A DNA stretch of 35,194 bases from Stenotrophomonas acidaminiphila. GTDB taxonomy: Bacteria; Pseudomonadota; Gammaproteobacteria; Xanthomonadales; Xanthomonadaceae. This document shows positions 19,835 to 27,416 of this stretch, piece by piece (position 1 is the stretch's first letter; every line of letters begins with the position of its first letter). The translations under genes were made by a program, and so were the position numbers. The notes below the pieces were generated by a model. That model did no database searches. It saw only the letters and a program-made list of their open reading frames with translations, and was not told the origin of the DNA. The stretch is from positions 1-35,194 of the forward strand of contig NZ_LDJO01000016.1 of the NCBI RefSeq assembly GCF_001431595.1, given 5' to 3'.

Positions 19835-21864
19835 CCGGTCCAGGCGACCAACTGGCCCAGGCGATCGAAGCAGACGAGATGGAGCAGGCGGAAGCCGAGC
19901 GCCAGGCTGCTGCAACGCTGGAGGAAGAGGGCGCGGTCAAGGCTTGGCTGAAGCGGATCGAGGAAGCGCGCGAGTTCGACAAGGGAGCCCGGGAGGGCTA
20001 CGCCAAGGACCGCACGTACTGCCAGGAGCAGGCCAACACCGACGTGTACGACGTACGTGTGCCCATCGCCGGCACCTACGTCGGCATCCTGACTACGTTC
20101 CTGTACGCCCGCGATCCTGAGGTGAGCGTTGAGCTGGCCGAGGCGGTCTCCCCGCGCATCAAGCAGGAGGCCAAGGCGTTCGCCACCACGCTGGAGATCG
20201 TCGTCGGCAGGCTCTGGAAGAAGGGCAAGCTGAAGGCGGCGGCCGACCCGCTGGTGCGCTCCGGCCTGAGCGTTGGCATCGGCTGGCTCAAGGCTGCGTG
20301 GCATCGGGAGACGGGAAGCAACCCGGCCCTGCAGCAGGAGATTGCCGGCCTGCGCTCCAGCCTGGCGGCCATCGGCCAGCTCCACAACGCCCTAACCGAA
20401 GGCATGGTGGGTGATTACTCCGCGCAGCGCGCAGAACTCGAGCAGCGCCTGCAGCAGGCCGAGGACGAGGCAGAGCGCATCATCTTCAACGCCCTGTGCA
20501 TCGACTTCGTGCGGGCAGAGGACATCCAGGAGGCGCCGGAGTGCGCGTGCCTGCAGCAGTACGTGGATAGCCCGTGGATCGCGCAGCGCCTGTTCATGCC
20601 GATGGACAAGGCCAAGGCGACGTATCCCGATGCCGCCGACGTGCTGGGATCGGCAACGGCCTACTTCCGCATTCCCGGCAAGGCCGCGGACGGTGCGGGC
20701 TTCGGCGGTGCGGCCCGGGGCGAGCAGGCGGACGCGTTCTCCAAGGGGCCGGCCGGTGCCACTGACACGAGCAAGGCCTGCGTCTGCGTGTGGGAGGTGT
20801 GGAACAAGGAGACGGGACACGTCATCACCCTGGCCGAGGGCTGCCCGCGCTACCTGCGCCAGCCGTTCAAGCCGGAGCAGCGGACCACGCGCTTCTACCC
20901 GTTCTTCAGCTGGGCCGTGATCTGGAACGACGGCGCACGCCACCCACAGTCCCTGGTCGACCGCTCGCGCTCGCTGCTGGACGAGTACAACCGCACGCGC
21001 ACCAACTACCGGACCCACCGCAGCCGAGCCATTCCGAAGACTGGCTTCGATCGTGGAGCACTGGATGCCCTCGACGCCAAGAAGCTCGAAGGCGCGGTGG
21101 TGAGCGAGATGGTCGGCCTGGACCTGCAGGGCCAGCGGCCGGACCAGGTGGTGTTCCCGATCAGCTACAACCAGATCGACCCGGCGCTCTACGACACCCA
21201 GCAGATCCGTGCGGAGCTGGAAATGATCTGGGGCGTGCAGGAGGCGCTGTCCTCCAGTATCCAGACCGCCAAGACCGCGACCGAAGCCGACATCCAGCAG
21301 CAGGGCACGGAGTCCCGCATCGGCTACGCCCGCGACAGCCTGGACGAGATGCTCTCCGAGCTGGCGGTCTACACCGCCGAGCTGGCGGTTTCCCCCAACG
21401 GGCTGACGCAGGATGAGGCGGCGAACTGGGCCGGCGCCGATGCGCTGTGGTTCAACGTCCCAGAGCCGGAGATGCTGGACATGGTGGTGCAGGTGGATAT
21501 CCGGGCGGGATCGTCCGGGAAGCCGGCCACGGCCCTGCGCCAGCAGCAGTGGTCGATCCTGCTACCGCAGCTCCAGCAGTCCGCCATCCAGATCGGCCAG
21601 ATGCGCGGCTCGTCGCGGCTGGACATCGCAAACTGCCTCGAGCAGCTAGCCGTGGAGACGGTGAAGCGCGCCGGCGATACCAGCATCGACCCCTACAGCT
21701 TCATTCCGCAGGCGCCGGCACCGGTTGACCCTGCGCTCGATCCGATGGGTGGTGCCGCCATTGACCCGGCGATGGCTGCCGGTGCCGCCGGCAGTGAGCC
21801 GCCCATCGATCCCGCAATGCTCGACCCGGCTGCGATGACGCCGCCGGCAATCACCCCTGTTTGA
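19831..21864 (+). CDS. Portal protein
   Basis: The 677-residue protein resembles portal proteins of P22/BPP-1-like podoviruses, the dodecameric ring through which DNA enters and leaves the head. Recognisable are the N-terminal KGAREGYAKDRTYCQEQANT, the central FYPFFSWAVIWNDGARHPQS and LLDEYNRTRTNYRTHRSR segments, and ALSSSIQTAKTATEADIQQQ near the C-terminal third. The tail end is a low-complexity run of Asp-Pro-Ala repeats (IDPAMA, IDPAML). It lies between terminase and scaffold, as expected. Confidence 0.93.
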   Translation: MTGPGDQLAQAIEADEMEQAEAERQAAATLEEEGAVKAWLKRIEEAREFDKGAREGYAKDRTYCQEQANTDVYDVRVPIAGTYVGILTTFLYARDPEVSVELAEAVSPRIKQEAKAFATTLEIVVGRLWKKGKLKAAADPLVRSGLSVGIGWLKAAWHRETGSNPALQQEIAGLRSSLAAIGQLHNALTEGMVGDYSAQRAELEQRLQQAEDEAERIIFNALCIDFVRAEDIQEAPECACLQQYVDSPWIAQRLFMPMDKAKATYPDAADVLGSATAYFRIPGKAADGAGFGGAARGEQADAFSKGPAGATDTSKACVCVWEVWNKETGHVITLAEGCPRYLRQPFKPEQRTTRFYPFFSWAVIWNDGARHPQSLVDRSRSLLDEYNRTRTNYRTHRSRAIPKTGFDRGALDALDAKKLEGAVVSEMVGLDLQGQRPDQVVFPISYNQIDPALYDTQQIRAELEMIWGVQEALSSSIQTAKTATEADIQQQGTESRIGYARDSLDEMLSELAVYTAELAVSPNGLTQDEAANWAGADALWFNVPEPEMLDMVVQVDIRAGSSGKPATALRQQQWSILLPQLQQSAIQIGQMRGSSRLDIANCLEQLAVETVKRAGDTSIDPYSFIPQAPAPVDPALDPMGGAAIDPAMAAGAAGSEPPIDPAMLDPAAMTPPAITPV

Positions 21865-21893
21865 CCCCACACGCCGCCAGCGAGGACACACAC

Positions 21894-23039
21894 GTGCGTA
21901 TTGACCAGAACGAACCCGACACCACCGCCATCGAGGATGACGGCACTGCAGCCGCTGCCGCCCAGGCCGCGGCGACCGTCGCCAGCAACGACGGCAACAC
22001 CAACACCGAGGCGCTGGACGCTTTCAGCCAGGGCGTGGAGAAGGCCCGCGAGCAGGAAGTGCTGGAGGACGGTGGCGCGCCGGCTGCCGCCGCCGATGGG
22101 GCTGCTGCAGATCCCGCGGCCGCCGCTGATGCAGGTGCTGCCGCTGCCGCAGGCGGTGCTGGTGCACCGGGCGCCGCGGGCGGCGAAGGTGGAGATCCGG
22201 ACCCGGCGGCTGCCGCCGCTGCCGCTGCGGAGGCTGCGAACCAGCCCGATGCCATCGACGCCGAGATCAAGGATCTGGGCATTTCGAACGAGAGGACCCA
22301 GAAGCGCTTCCGCGAACTGAGCGAGCGCGCTGCCGAGGTCGAGACCCTGCGACCGGACGCCGAGCGCGGCCGGCAGTGGGAGGAAACGATCAAGTCCACC
22401 GGCGCAGATCCGCAGCAGATGGGCAACGCGCTGAACTACCTGGCCGCCATCAACTCGCGCGACCCGGCGGCGATGGCGCAGGCCTACGAATTCATGCAGC
22501 AGGAAATGGCCTGGCTGGCCAAGGAGCTGGGCCGGCCGGCGCCGGGCTACGACCCGCTGGCCGAGTATCCCGAGCTGGCCAAGCAGGTGGCCGATGGCGA
22601 CATGACCAAGGCGGCAGCGGAGGAACTGATCCGCACCCGCCGCGCTTCGGCCCTCCAGCAGGACAGCCAGCAGCGCCAGCGGCAGGTCATGGAGCAGTCG
22701 CAGGCCGCCACCCAGACGCAGGAGCAGGCGATGCAGGACGTGCAGGCGCTGGGCGCCAAGCTGCGTGCCGCCGACCCGCAGCACTTCGACGCCAAATTCA
22801 AGGCCATCCAGCCGATGGTCGCGGTCATCCAGGACAGCCTGCCGCCCCAGCAGTGGGCCGCGGCGATCCAGAAGGCCTACCTCGCTGCACCCGCACCGGT
22901 GGCAGCGCCCGCGCAGCGCCAGCCGGCAGCGGCGCCCAACAACCCGGTCCGCGCCACTGGCGTTGACCTGAGCAAGGCCCCGACGAAGGAGAACGCCTTC
23001 GACTTCGGGGTGCAGCTGGCCAAGACGCAGGGCCGCTGA
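21894..23039 (+). CDS. Capsid scaffolding protein
   Basis: The 381-residue protein is acidic and Ala/Gly-rich in its first 130 residues, then helical, with RRASALQQDSQQRQRQVMEQ as a Gln-rich coiled-coil-like stretch and a basic C-terminal region. This profile and its place between portal and coat indicate the scaffold that guides procapsid assembly. GTG 21894 is the best start, since GAGGA lies about 8 bases upstream; the open frame reaching to 21861 is less likely. No protease domain is seen. Confidence 0.82.
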   Translation: MRIDQNEPDTTAIEDDGTAAAAAQAAATVASNDGNTNTEALDAFSQGVEKAREQEVLEDGGAPAAAADGAAADPAAAADAGAAAAAGGAGAPGAAGGEGGDPDPAAAAAAAAEAANQPDAIDAEIKDLGISNERTQKRFRELSERAAEVETLRPDAERGRQWEETIKSTGADPQQMGNALNYLAAINSRDPAAMAQAYEFMQQEMAWLAKELGRPAPGYDPLAEYPELAKQVADGDMTKAAAEELIRTRRASALQQDSQQRQRQVMEQSQAATQTQEQAMQDVQALGAKLRAADPQHFDAKFKAIQPMVAVIQDSLPPQQWAAAIQKAYLAAPAPVAAPAQRQPAAAPNNPVRATGVDLSKAPTKENAFDFGVQLAKTQGR

Positions 23040-23101
23040 TGCGCCGCCATCCCCTCGCGCTCGCCATCTGGCGGGTGCTCAACAACCGGAGAGTGCAATG
23101 A
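23039..23101 (+). CDS. 20-codon coupling frame between scaffold and next gene
   Basis: ATG 23039 overlaps the scaffold stop (TGATG), and its own TGA at 23099-23101 overlaps the next start (ATGA). The 20-residue product (MRRHPLALAIWRVLNNRRVQ) is basic. It may exist only to move ribosomes across the gap. A small stem, CGCC-ATCT-GGCG, lies inside. Confidence 0.3.
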   Translation: MRRHPLALAIWRVLNNRRVQ

Positions 23102-23646
23102 CCCAGCATTACGTCGGAACCAAGATCATCGAGGCCTGGCCGAGCGAAAAAGTCTCCACGCGCATCTGTGGCCTGGACTGCAAGCCGGGATCTGCCGAAT
23201 GCACCGGCTACTGCGAAGACAGCACTATTGCCTCCACGGGCACGCTTCCGCCGCAGGCCGGGTACACCGTGAAATATCCCGATGGCTACACCAGCTGGTC
23301 GCCGAAGGACGTGTTCGAAGCGGCATATCTCCCGCTTGGCCATATCGGACACCTCCCGCCGCACGTGCAGCGGATGGTCGCGGAGCTGGAGCAGCTGGAC
23401 GATCGCATCAAGAAGCTCGGTACGTTCCAGGGCAGCGATCTTTACGCGAGCCTGTCGGAGGACGAGCGCAAGGATCTCGATACGCAGGCCAAGTGCATGG
23501 TCGCCTACTGGAATGCGCTTCTGATCCGTGTCGAGCGCGCGCGAGGGCAGTTTGAGCGCCCGGCACTGACCGATGCTGATGCGTCCGCCGACATCGCCGG
23601 CACCGCGCGCCCCGACAACCCCGGCCTCAACACGAACGCCGCATAG
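23098..23646 (+). CDS. crAss001_48-like phage protein (182 aa)
   Basis: The N-terminal half contains GYTVKYPDGYTSWSPKDVFE, a common phage module. The C-terminal half (LPPHVQRMVAELEQLDDRIK, then DERKDLDTQAKCMVAYWNAL) resembles the crAss001_48-related family, small helical proteins found in many phages with no known function. GGAG precedes ATG 23098. Its position between scaffold and coat, inside the head operon, is unusual for this family. Confidence 0.7.
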   Translation: MTQHYVGTKIIEAWPSEKVSTRICGLDCKPGSAECTGYCEDSTIASTGTLPPQAGYTVKYPDGYTSWSPKDVFEAAYLPLGHIGHLPPHVQRMVAELEQLDDRIKKLGTFQGSDLYASLSEDERKDLDTQAKCMVAYWNALLIRVERARGQFERPALTDADASADIAGTARPDNPGLNTNAA

Positions 23647-23662
23647 CCCCGTTGACTGGCAT

Positions 23663-23693
23663 GCCGGCTGGCGCATATTGCGATCCAGCCGGC
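23663..23693 (+). repeat. 9-bp stem-loop in the gap before the coat gene
   Basis: GCCGGCTGG (23663-23671) and CCAGCCGGC (23685-23693) pair perfectly around 13 bases. It lies in the 171-base gap upstream of the major capsid gene, which otherwise contains only a poor promoter-like sequence (TTGACT at 23651) and no coding frame I believe. It may stabilise the coat mRNA. Confidence 0.6.
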
Positions 23694-23817
23694 CAACGCC
23701 GGCATCGCGAGTGACGCAAGCCGGGTTCGCCGCCGGTAGCGCTGAAACGAGAGTCGCGCCCTCGGAACGCGAGAGACCACGCCCATTCGGGCTTCCTCTT
23801 TCCCTCCGAGGTGCGAT

Positions 23818-24879
23818 ATGCCTTTGACTCCCGCCCAGTTGGCGTCCGGCGCCAACTACCAGATGCAGTCCTATGCGACTGACGACCCGATCGACCAGTT
23901 CACCAGCGAGCGTCCGCTGGCCAAGTGGCTGATCGAGAAGAAGACCGAGACGGTCTTCGGCAACGGCATCTTCAACGAGAAGGTGCGCTTCACCAACGAC
24001 AGCAACTACCAGAACTACTCCGGCGACGACCAGGTCACGTTCAACCGGAAGGACACCGTGCGCCTGGCGCCGTTCCAGCACTTCGAGGCCCACGACGGCT
24101 TCAGCCTCAACGAGACCGAGCTGGCCAACAACGGCATCATCCTGACCGACGACAAGTCGGCGCAGATGACCGATGCCGAGAAGATCCAGATCGTGGACAA
24201 GCTGCAGGAAGGCTGGACCACGCTGAAGGATGGCTTCCAGGAGAACTGGGACCGCGAGGTCCACCTCGACGGCTCGGCGAACCCGAAGGCTGTGCCGGGC
24301 CTGGACGCGCTGGTCAGCACCACCCCGAACGCTGGTGTCATCGGTGGCATCGATGCGTCGACCACCCCGTGGTGGCGCAACTGGGCGCAGATGGGGATCA
24401 GCACGGCCACGGCCGGCAACCTGATCTCCACGCTGGAGACCCTGTGGCGCCAGACGATCACCTACGGCAAGTTGGGCAACCCCGACTTCATCGTCGTGGG
24501 CTCGGCGATGTACGACGCCATCCAAGCCGACGCGCTCAAGGTCATGGGACGCCAGATCAACCTGGGCCAGGCGTCGACCGGCGGCGTGACGCTGGACCCG
24601 AGTACCAAGGCGCTGGCCTTCAAGGGCGTGCCGGTGGTGTGGGATCCGACCTTCGATGCCCTGGACGAAGAGCTGGGTGCGATCACCTACCCGTGGAAGA
24701 AGCGCGGCTACTTCCTCAACAGCAAGGCCCTGCGCCTGCGCCCGGTCAAGGGCCGCTGGATGATCCGCCGCACCCCGCCGCGCGTGTACGACCGCTACAC
24801 GTACTACTTCGGCCTGACCGCGGACTACGGCCTGACCTGCCGCAAGCGCAATTCGAACGCGGTTTTCAGCATCGCCTGA
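23818..24879 (+). CDS. Major capsid (coat) protein
   Basis: The 353-residue protein is the coat of this podovirus. The start LTPAQLASGANYQMQSYATD, the block HFEAHDGFSLNETELANNGI, VHLDGSANPKAVPGLDALVS, and the C-terminal TYYFGLTADYGLTCRKRN are typical of coat proteins of BPP-1/BcepC6B-like phages, which have the HK97 fold by family knowledge. It lies after scaffold, with a GC-rich stem-loop on each side of the gene. Codon choice is strongly biased to GC-ending codons, as expected for a highly expressed phage gene. Confidence 0.9.
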   Translation: MPLTPAQLASGANYQMQSYATDDPIDQFTSERPLAKWLIEKKTETVFGNGIFNEKVRFTNDSNYQNYSGDDQVTFNRKDTVRLAPFQHFEAHDGFSLNETELANNGIILTDDKSAQMTDAEKIQIVDKLQEGWTTLKDGFQENWDREVHLDGSANPKAVPGLDALVSTTPNAGVIGGIDASTTPWWRNWAQMGISTATAGNLISTLETLWRQTITYGKLGNPDFIVVGSAMYDAIQADALKVMGRQINLGQASTGGVTLDPSTKALAFKGVPVVWDPTFDALDEELGAITYPWKKRGYFLNSKALRLRPVKGRWMIRRTPPRVYDRYTYYFGLTADYGLTCRKRNSNAVFSIA

Positions 24880-24892
24880 TTACCCCCAACGT

Positions 24893-24916
24893 GCCGGCGG
24901 GGCATTCCTCGCCGGC
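24893..24916 (+). repeat. 7-bp stem-loop after the coat gene
   Basis: GCCGGCG (24893-24899) pairs with CGCCGGC (24910-24916), ending just before the AGGAGA ribosome site of the next gene. No U-tract follows, so it is not a typical terminator. Confidence 0.55.
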
Positions 24917-24928
24917 CAGGAGAAAGAA

Positions 24929-25237
24929 ATGCCGAACACCATCACCGTACAGGGCACGAACATCGTGGCCCTGAAGAAGACCCCGCTGCTGGGCGGGGAG
25001 GGGCGCGAAGGGCTGGCCCATCTTGGCGGCAACGCCTCGGTCACCAGCGGCGTGCTGCTGCAGGGTCATCCCGGCCTGGCCAGCGGTGCCACTCCGGCCA
25101 GCGGCGACGCGGGCTGGGTCACGCTGCTGAGCGCGACCGCGACGCAGGGCCCGGTGGTCGAGATCGCCGACCTGCCGAAGTTCGTCAAGCTGGGCGCCAC
25201 TGCCACGGGCCCCATCACCCTGGAGGGCGTGCAGTAA
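24929..25237 (+). CDS. Possible capsid decoration protein (102 aa)
   Basis: The product (MPNTITVQGTNIVALKKTPL; GVLLQGHPGLASGATPASGD) is small, beta-rich, Gly/Ala/Thr-rich and without charged helices. It directly follows the coat gene with a good ribosome site (AGGAGA). Small proteins in this position are often decoration or head-stabilising proteins. The assignment is positional; I do not recognise the family. Confidence 0.6.
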   Translation: MPNTITVQGTNIVALKKTPLLGGEGREGLAHLGGNASVTSGVLLQGHPGLASGATPASGDAGWVTLLSATATQGPVVEIADLPKFVKLGATATGPITLEGVQ

Positions 25238-25821
25238 TGGCCAAGACCATCACCCTGACGCTGGTCACGCTGCTGATCGACCGTGACGCCAGCACCAAGC
25301 TGCCGACCACGGTTCCGGAGTACGAGCAGTCCATCCTCGAAGAGATCTACGGCGAGGAACTGGTGACCGAGCTGGAAACCAAGGACATCGAGGTCGAGGA
25401 CTTCGACGCGGGCATTGCCTTCGCTGGCCTGGTGAAGAAGTACGGCGGCAATTCCGACTCCGACACTGCGCGCGCTCGCTACTTCAACCGCCAGCGTGAC
25501 CTCGAGAAGTTCATCGACAGCCGCCAGCCGTCGACTGCCAAGGCCGCGGCGAAGGCAACGACCTCTGCGCCGGCCAAGACCGCTGCCGAGAAGAAGGCGG
25601 AGAAGGATGCCGCCAAGGCCGCGGCGAAGGCTGGCAAGGACGCGGCGGTGGCCACCGACTTCACCGAACTGCTGGCCGGCGATGTGGCCTCCATCACCGA
25701 GAAGCTGAAGGACCTGAGCGATGCGGACCTGGTTGCCATCGAGGCGGCGGAAACCGAAGGGCAGGGTCGCGAAGATGTGCTGGCCGCGATCGATGACGAG
25801 AGCGAGTCCCGCAAGCAGTAA
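25237..25821 (+). CDS. Head-module protein with Lys/Ala-rich linker (194 aa)
   Basis: The N-terminal 90 residues form an acidic domain (EYEQSILEEIYGEELVTELE). Residues about 100-135 are a repetitive Lys/Ala linker (AEKKAEKDAAKAAAKAGKDA). The C-terminal part (LKDLSDADLVAIEAAETEGQ, then REDVLAAID) resembles small Rho-N/LEM-like helical domains seen in some phage head proteins. The start shares one base with the stop of the previous gene. Function unknown. Confidence 0.65.
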   Translation: MAKTITLTLVTLLIDRDASTKLPTTVPEYEQSILEEIYGEELVTELETKDIEVEDFDAGIAFAGLVKKYGGNSDSDTARARYFNRQRDLEKFIDSRQPSTAKAAAKATTSAPAKTAAEKKAEKDAAKAAAKAGKDAAVATDFTELLAGDVASITEKLKDLSDADLVAIEAAETEGQGREDVLAAIDDESESRKQ

Positions 25822-25846
25822 CCCGACCCGCTGGCGGCGGTGACGG

Positions 25847-25872
25847 CGGCCGGTCGGGGGCGACTCCGGCCG
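25847..25872 (+). terminator. GC-rich stem-loop, possible partial terminator
   Basis: CGGCCGG (25847-25853) pairs with CCGGCCG (25866-25872), followed by GCCATTTTCG. It lies in the 74-base gap between the head genes and the adaptor gene and could reduce read-through. The T-run is only four bases. Confidence 0.45.
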
Positions 25873-25895
25873 GCCATTTTCGTGATGGAGAGGCG

Positions 25896-26630
25896 ATGGC
25901 AGCTATGACCTACAACTGCGAGTGCGACGACGGCCAGCCCACGGTGACGCTGGAGGAAATGCGGCTGCGCATCGCCCGGCGCCTGGGCTTCGCCACTCAG
26001 GTGGCCATGGGCGTGCTGCCGCCGGGGATGGCTGATCTGCTGGACGACTTCGTCCGCAGTGCCCACGAGCTACTGTATCGGCGTTACACCGTAATGCGCC
26101 AGGAGCGGTTCTTCACTTGGGGCTTGGTCGCCGGCCAGCGGTTCTATGACCTGGATGGGAACAGCGATACCTGCGACAAGGTGCTGGACCCGGGCAAGGT
26201 CCACTGGGTCGGGATCTCCCAAGATGACAGCAGCTGGCGCCCTCTGGTGTGCGGGATCGATCCGACGCTCTACACGGCGGACATTCATGGCCTGCCGACC
26301 CACTACGAGATTCGCCAGTGCATCGAGCTGTGGCCGGCACCGGCCGATGCTGCATGGAAGCTGCGCATCAAGGGGGCATTCGGGCCGGCTGAGCTCGCCC
26401 TTGGCACCGATGTGCTGACGGTGGACCCCGAGGCTGTGTTTCTGCAGGCCTTGGCCAACGCGAAGGCACACTACAGCCAGCCCGACGCCGGCAACTACGC
26501 GGCCCAGGCAACGGCCTATGTTCGCAGCCGCGTCGCGGAGTCCCATCAGACGCGGCGCTACGTGCCCGGAGCGTGCGTGCCTCCGCCGGCAGTGCGACCT
26601 GCCTCCGCTGGCGACTGGCCGGAGTCCTGA
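25896..26630 (+). CDS. Head-tail adaptor protein
   Basis: This 244-residue protein resembles gp4/gp6-like adaptors of podoviruses. Typical segments are EEMRLRIARRLGFATQVAMG at the N-terminus, ELLYRRYTVMRQERFFTW, then a Tyr/Asp-rich region and GLPTHYEIRQCIELWPAPAD. The C-terminus KAHYSQPDAGNYAAQATAYV is also common in this family. It would extend the portal and receive the tail hub. Position, after coat and before hub proteins, supports this. Confidence 0.78.
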   Translation: MAAMTYNCECDDGQPTVTLEEMRLRIARRLGFATQVAMGVLPPGMADLLDDFVRSAHELLYRRYTVMRQERFFTWGLVAGQRFYDLDGNSDTCDKVLDPGKVHWVGISQDDSSWRPLVCGIDPTLYTADIHGLPTHYEIRQCIELWPAPADAAWKLRIKGAFGPAELALGTDVLTVDPEAVFLQALANAKAHYSQPDAGNYAAQATAYVRSRVAESHQTRRYVPGACVPPPAVRPASAGDWPES

Positions 26631-26633
26631 CCC

Positions 26634-27416
26634 ATGCGCCAACAGAATCTCTCTGCGGTAAAGGCTGGCATTACCCGCCTGCGCGACAAGGGCGGAGCCT
26701 CGCCGGATTCCCTGTACGACCTGGTGAACGGGTACGTCACCGCGGCGCGGACCATCAAGTGCCGGCCTGGCACGCGCATCGAAGTGGTGCTCCCGCCCGG
26801 GACGAAGGGCCTTGTCTGGTTCCAGGGCAAGTTCGTCGTGTTCTCGCATCTGGTTGTCGACTCGGGCACCTCGCGCGTAGAGGTGGAGGTGATCCGGCAC
26901 CCCACGGCACCGGCGACGCCCATCAATGACATCCACTTCGCACTGCCTTTCCTCGGCTACCTGTACGTCGTGGCCGAGTTTGCCGATGGCCTCATCCGCC
27001 ACTACTGGCTGGAGAAGGGGGAGGTCTGGCAGCCGAACCACATCTACCTCCCCGGAACGCTCGTTCGCCCCACGGAGGGCAATGGGATGGCGTACCGCGT
27101 TGAGTCGGACCGCGCGGGGTACACGCCCTGGGCGCCCAACGTGGGCCGTGCCTTGGGCGATGTCGTCGTGCCCGTCGTGGACAACGGCTACCGGTACGCG
27201 GTCACCGAGACGGTGGGCGATAGCCCGCGCTCTGGGACGGTCGAGCCGACGTGGCCCACCAATCCTGGCGAGACGGTCATAGAGGACGTGAGCAACCGGA
27301 ACCCCTACACCGTCGACCAAGAGACGGGAACTCCGACCACCCCTGTGCCTTCATCCGTGAAGGAGCGCTACGGCAGTGGCTCCCGGTCGACTTCGAACAG
27401 CAGCGAGGCGCAGTAA
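26634..27416 (+). CDS. Tail hub component (260 aa)
   Basis: The N-terminal half (MRQQNLSAVKAGITRLRDKG; SLYDLVNGYVTAARTIKCRP) resembles the start of large podoviral hub proteins. It is followed by beta-rich sequence (FALPFLGYLYVVAEFADGLI). The C-terminal half has a Trp/Gly/Pro pattern (VWQPNHIYLPGTLVRPTEGN; GTVEPTWPTNPGETVIED) common in small carbohydrate-binding-like modules of phage tails. It ends one base into the next gene's start. It is best read as the first part of a hub protein now split between consecutive genes. Confidence 0.65.
   Translation: MRQQNLSAVKAGITRLRDKGGASPDSLYDLVNGYVTAARTIKCRPGTRIEVVLPPGTKGLVWFQGKFVVFSHLVVDSGTSRVEVEVIRHPTAPATPINDIHFALPFLGYLYVVAEFADGLIRHYWLEKGEVWQPNHIYLPGTLVRPTEGNGMAYRVESDRAGYTPWAPNVGRALGDVVVPVVDNGYRYAVTETVGDSPRSGTVEPTWPTNPGETVIEDVSNRNPYTVDQETGTPTTPVPSSVKERYGSGSRSTSNSSEAQ

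Noticed and set aside
25550..25660. Repetitive GCCAAGGC/GCGAAGGC DNA considered as a repeat element
   Set aside because: It is the in-frame coding of a Lys/Ala linker in the 194-residue protein, so protein composition explains it.
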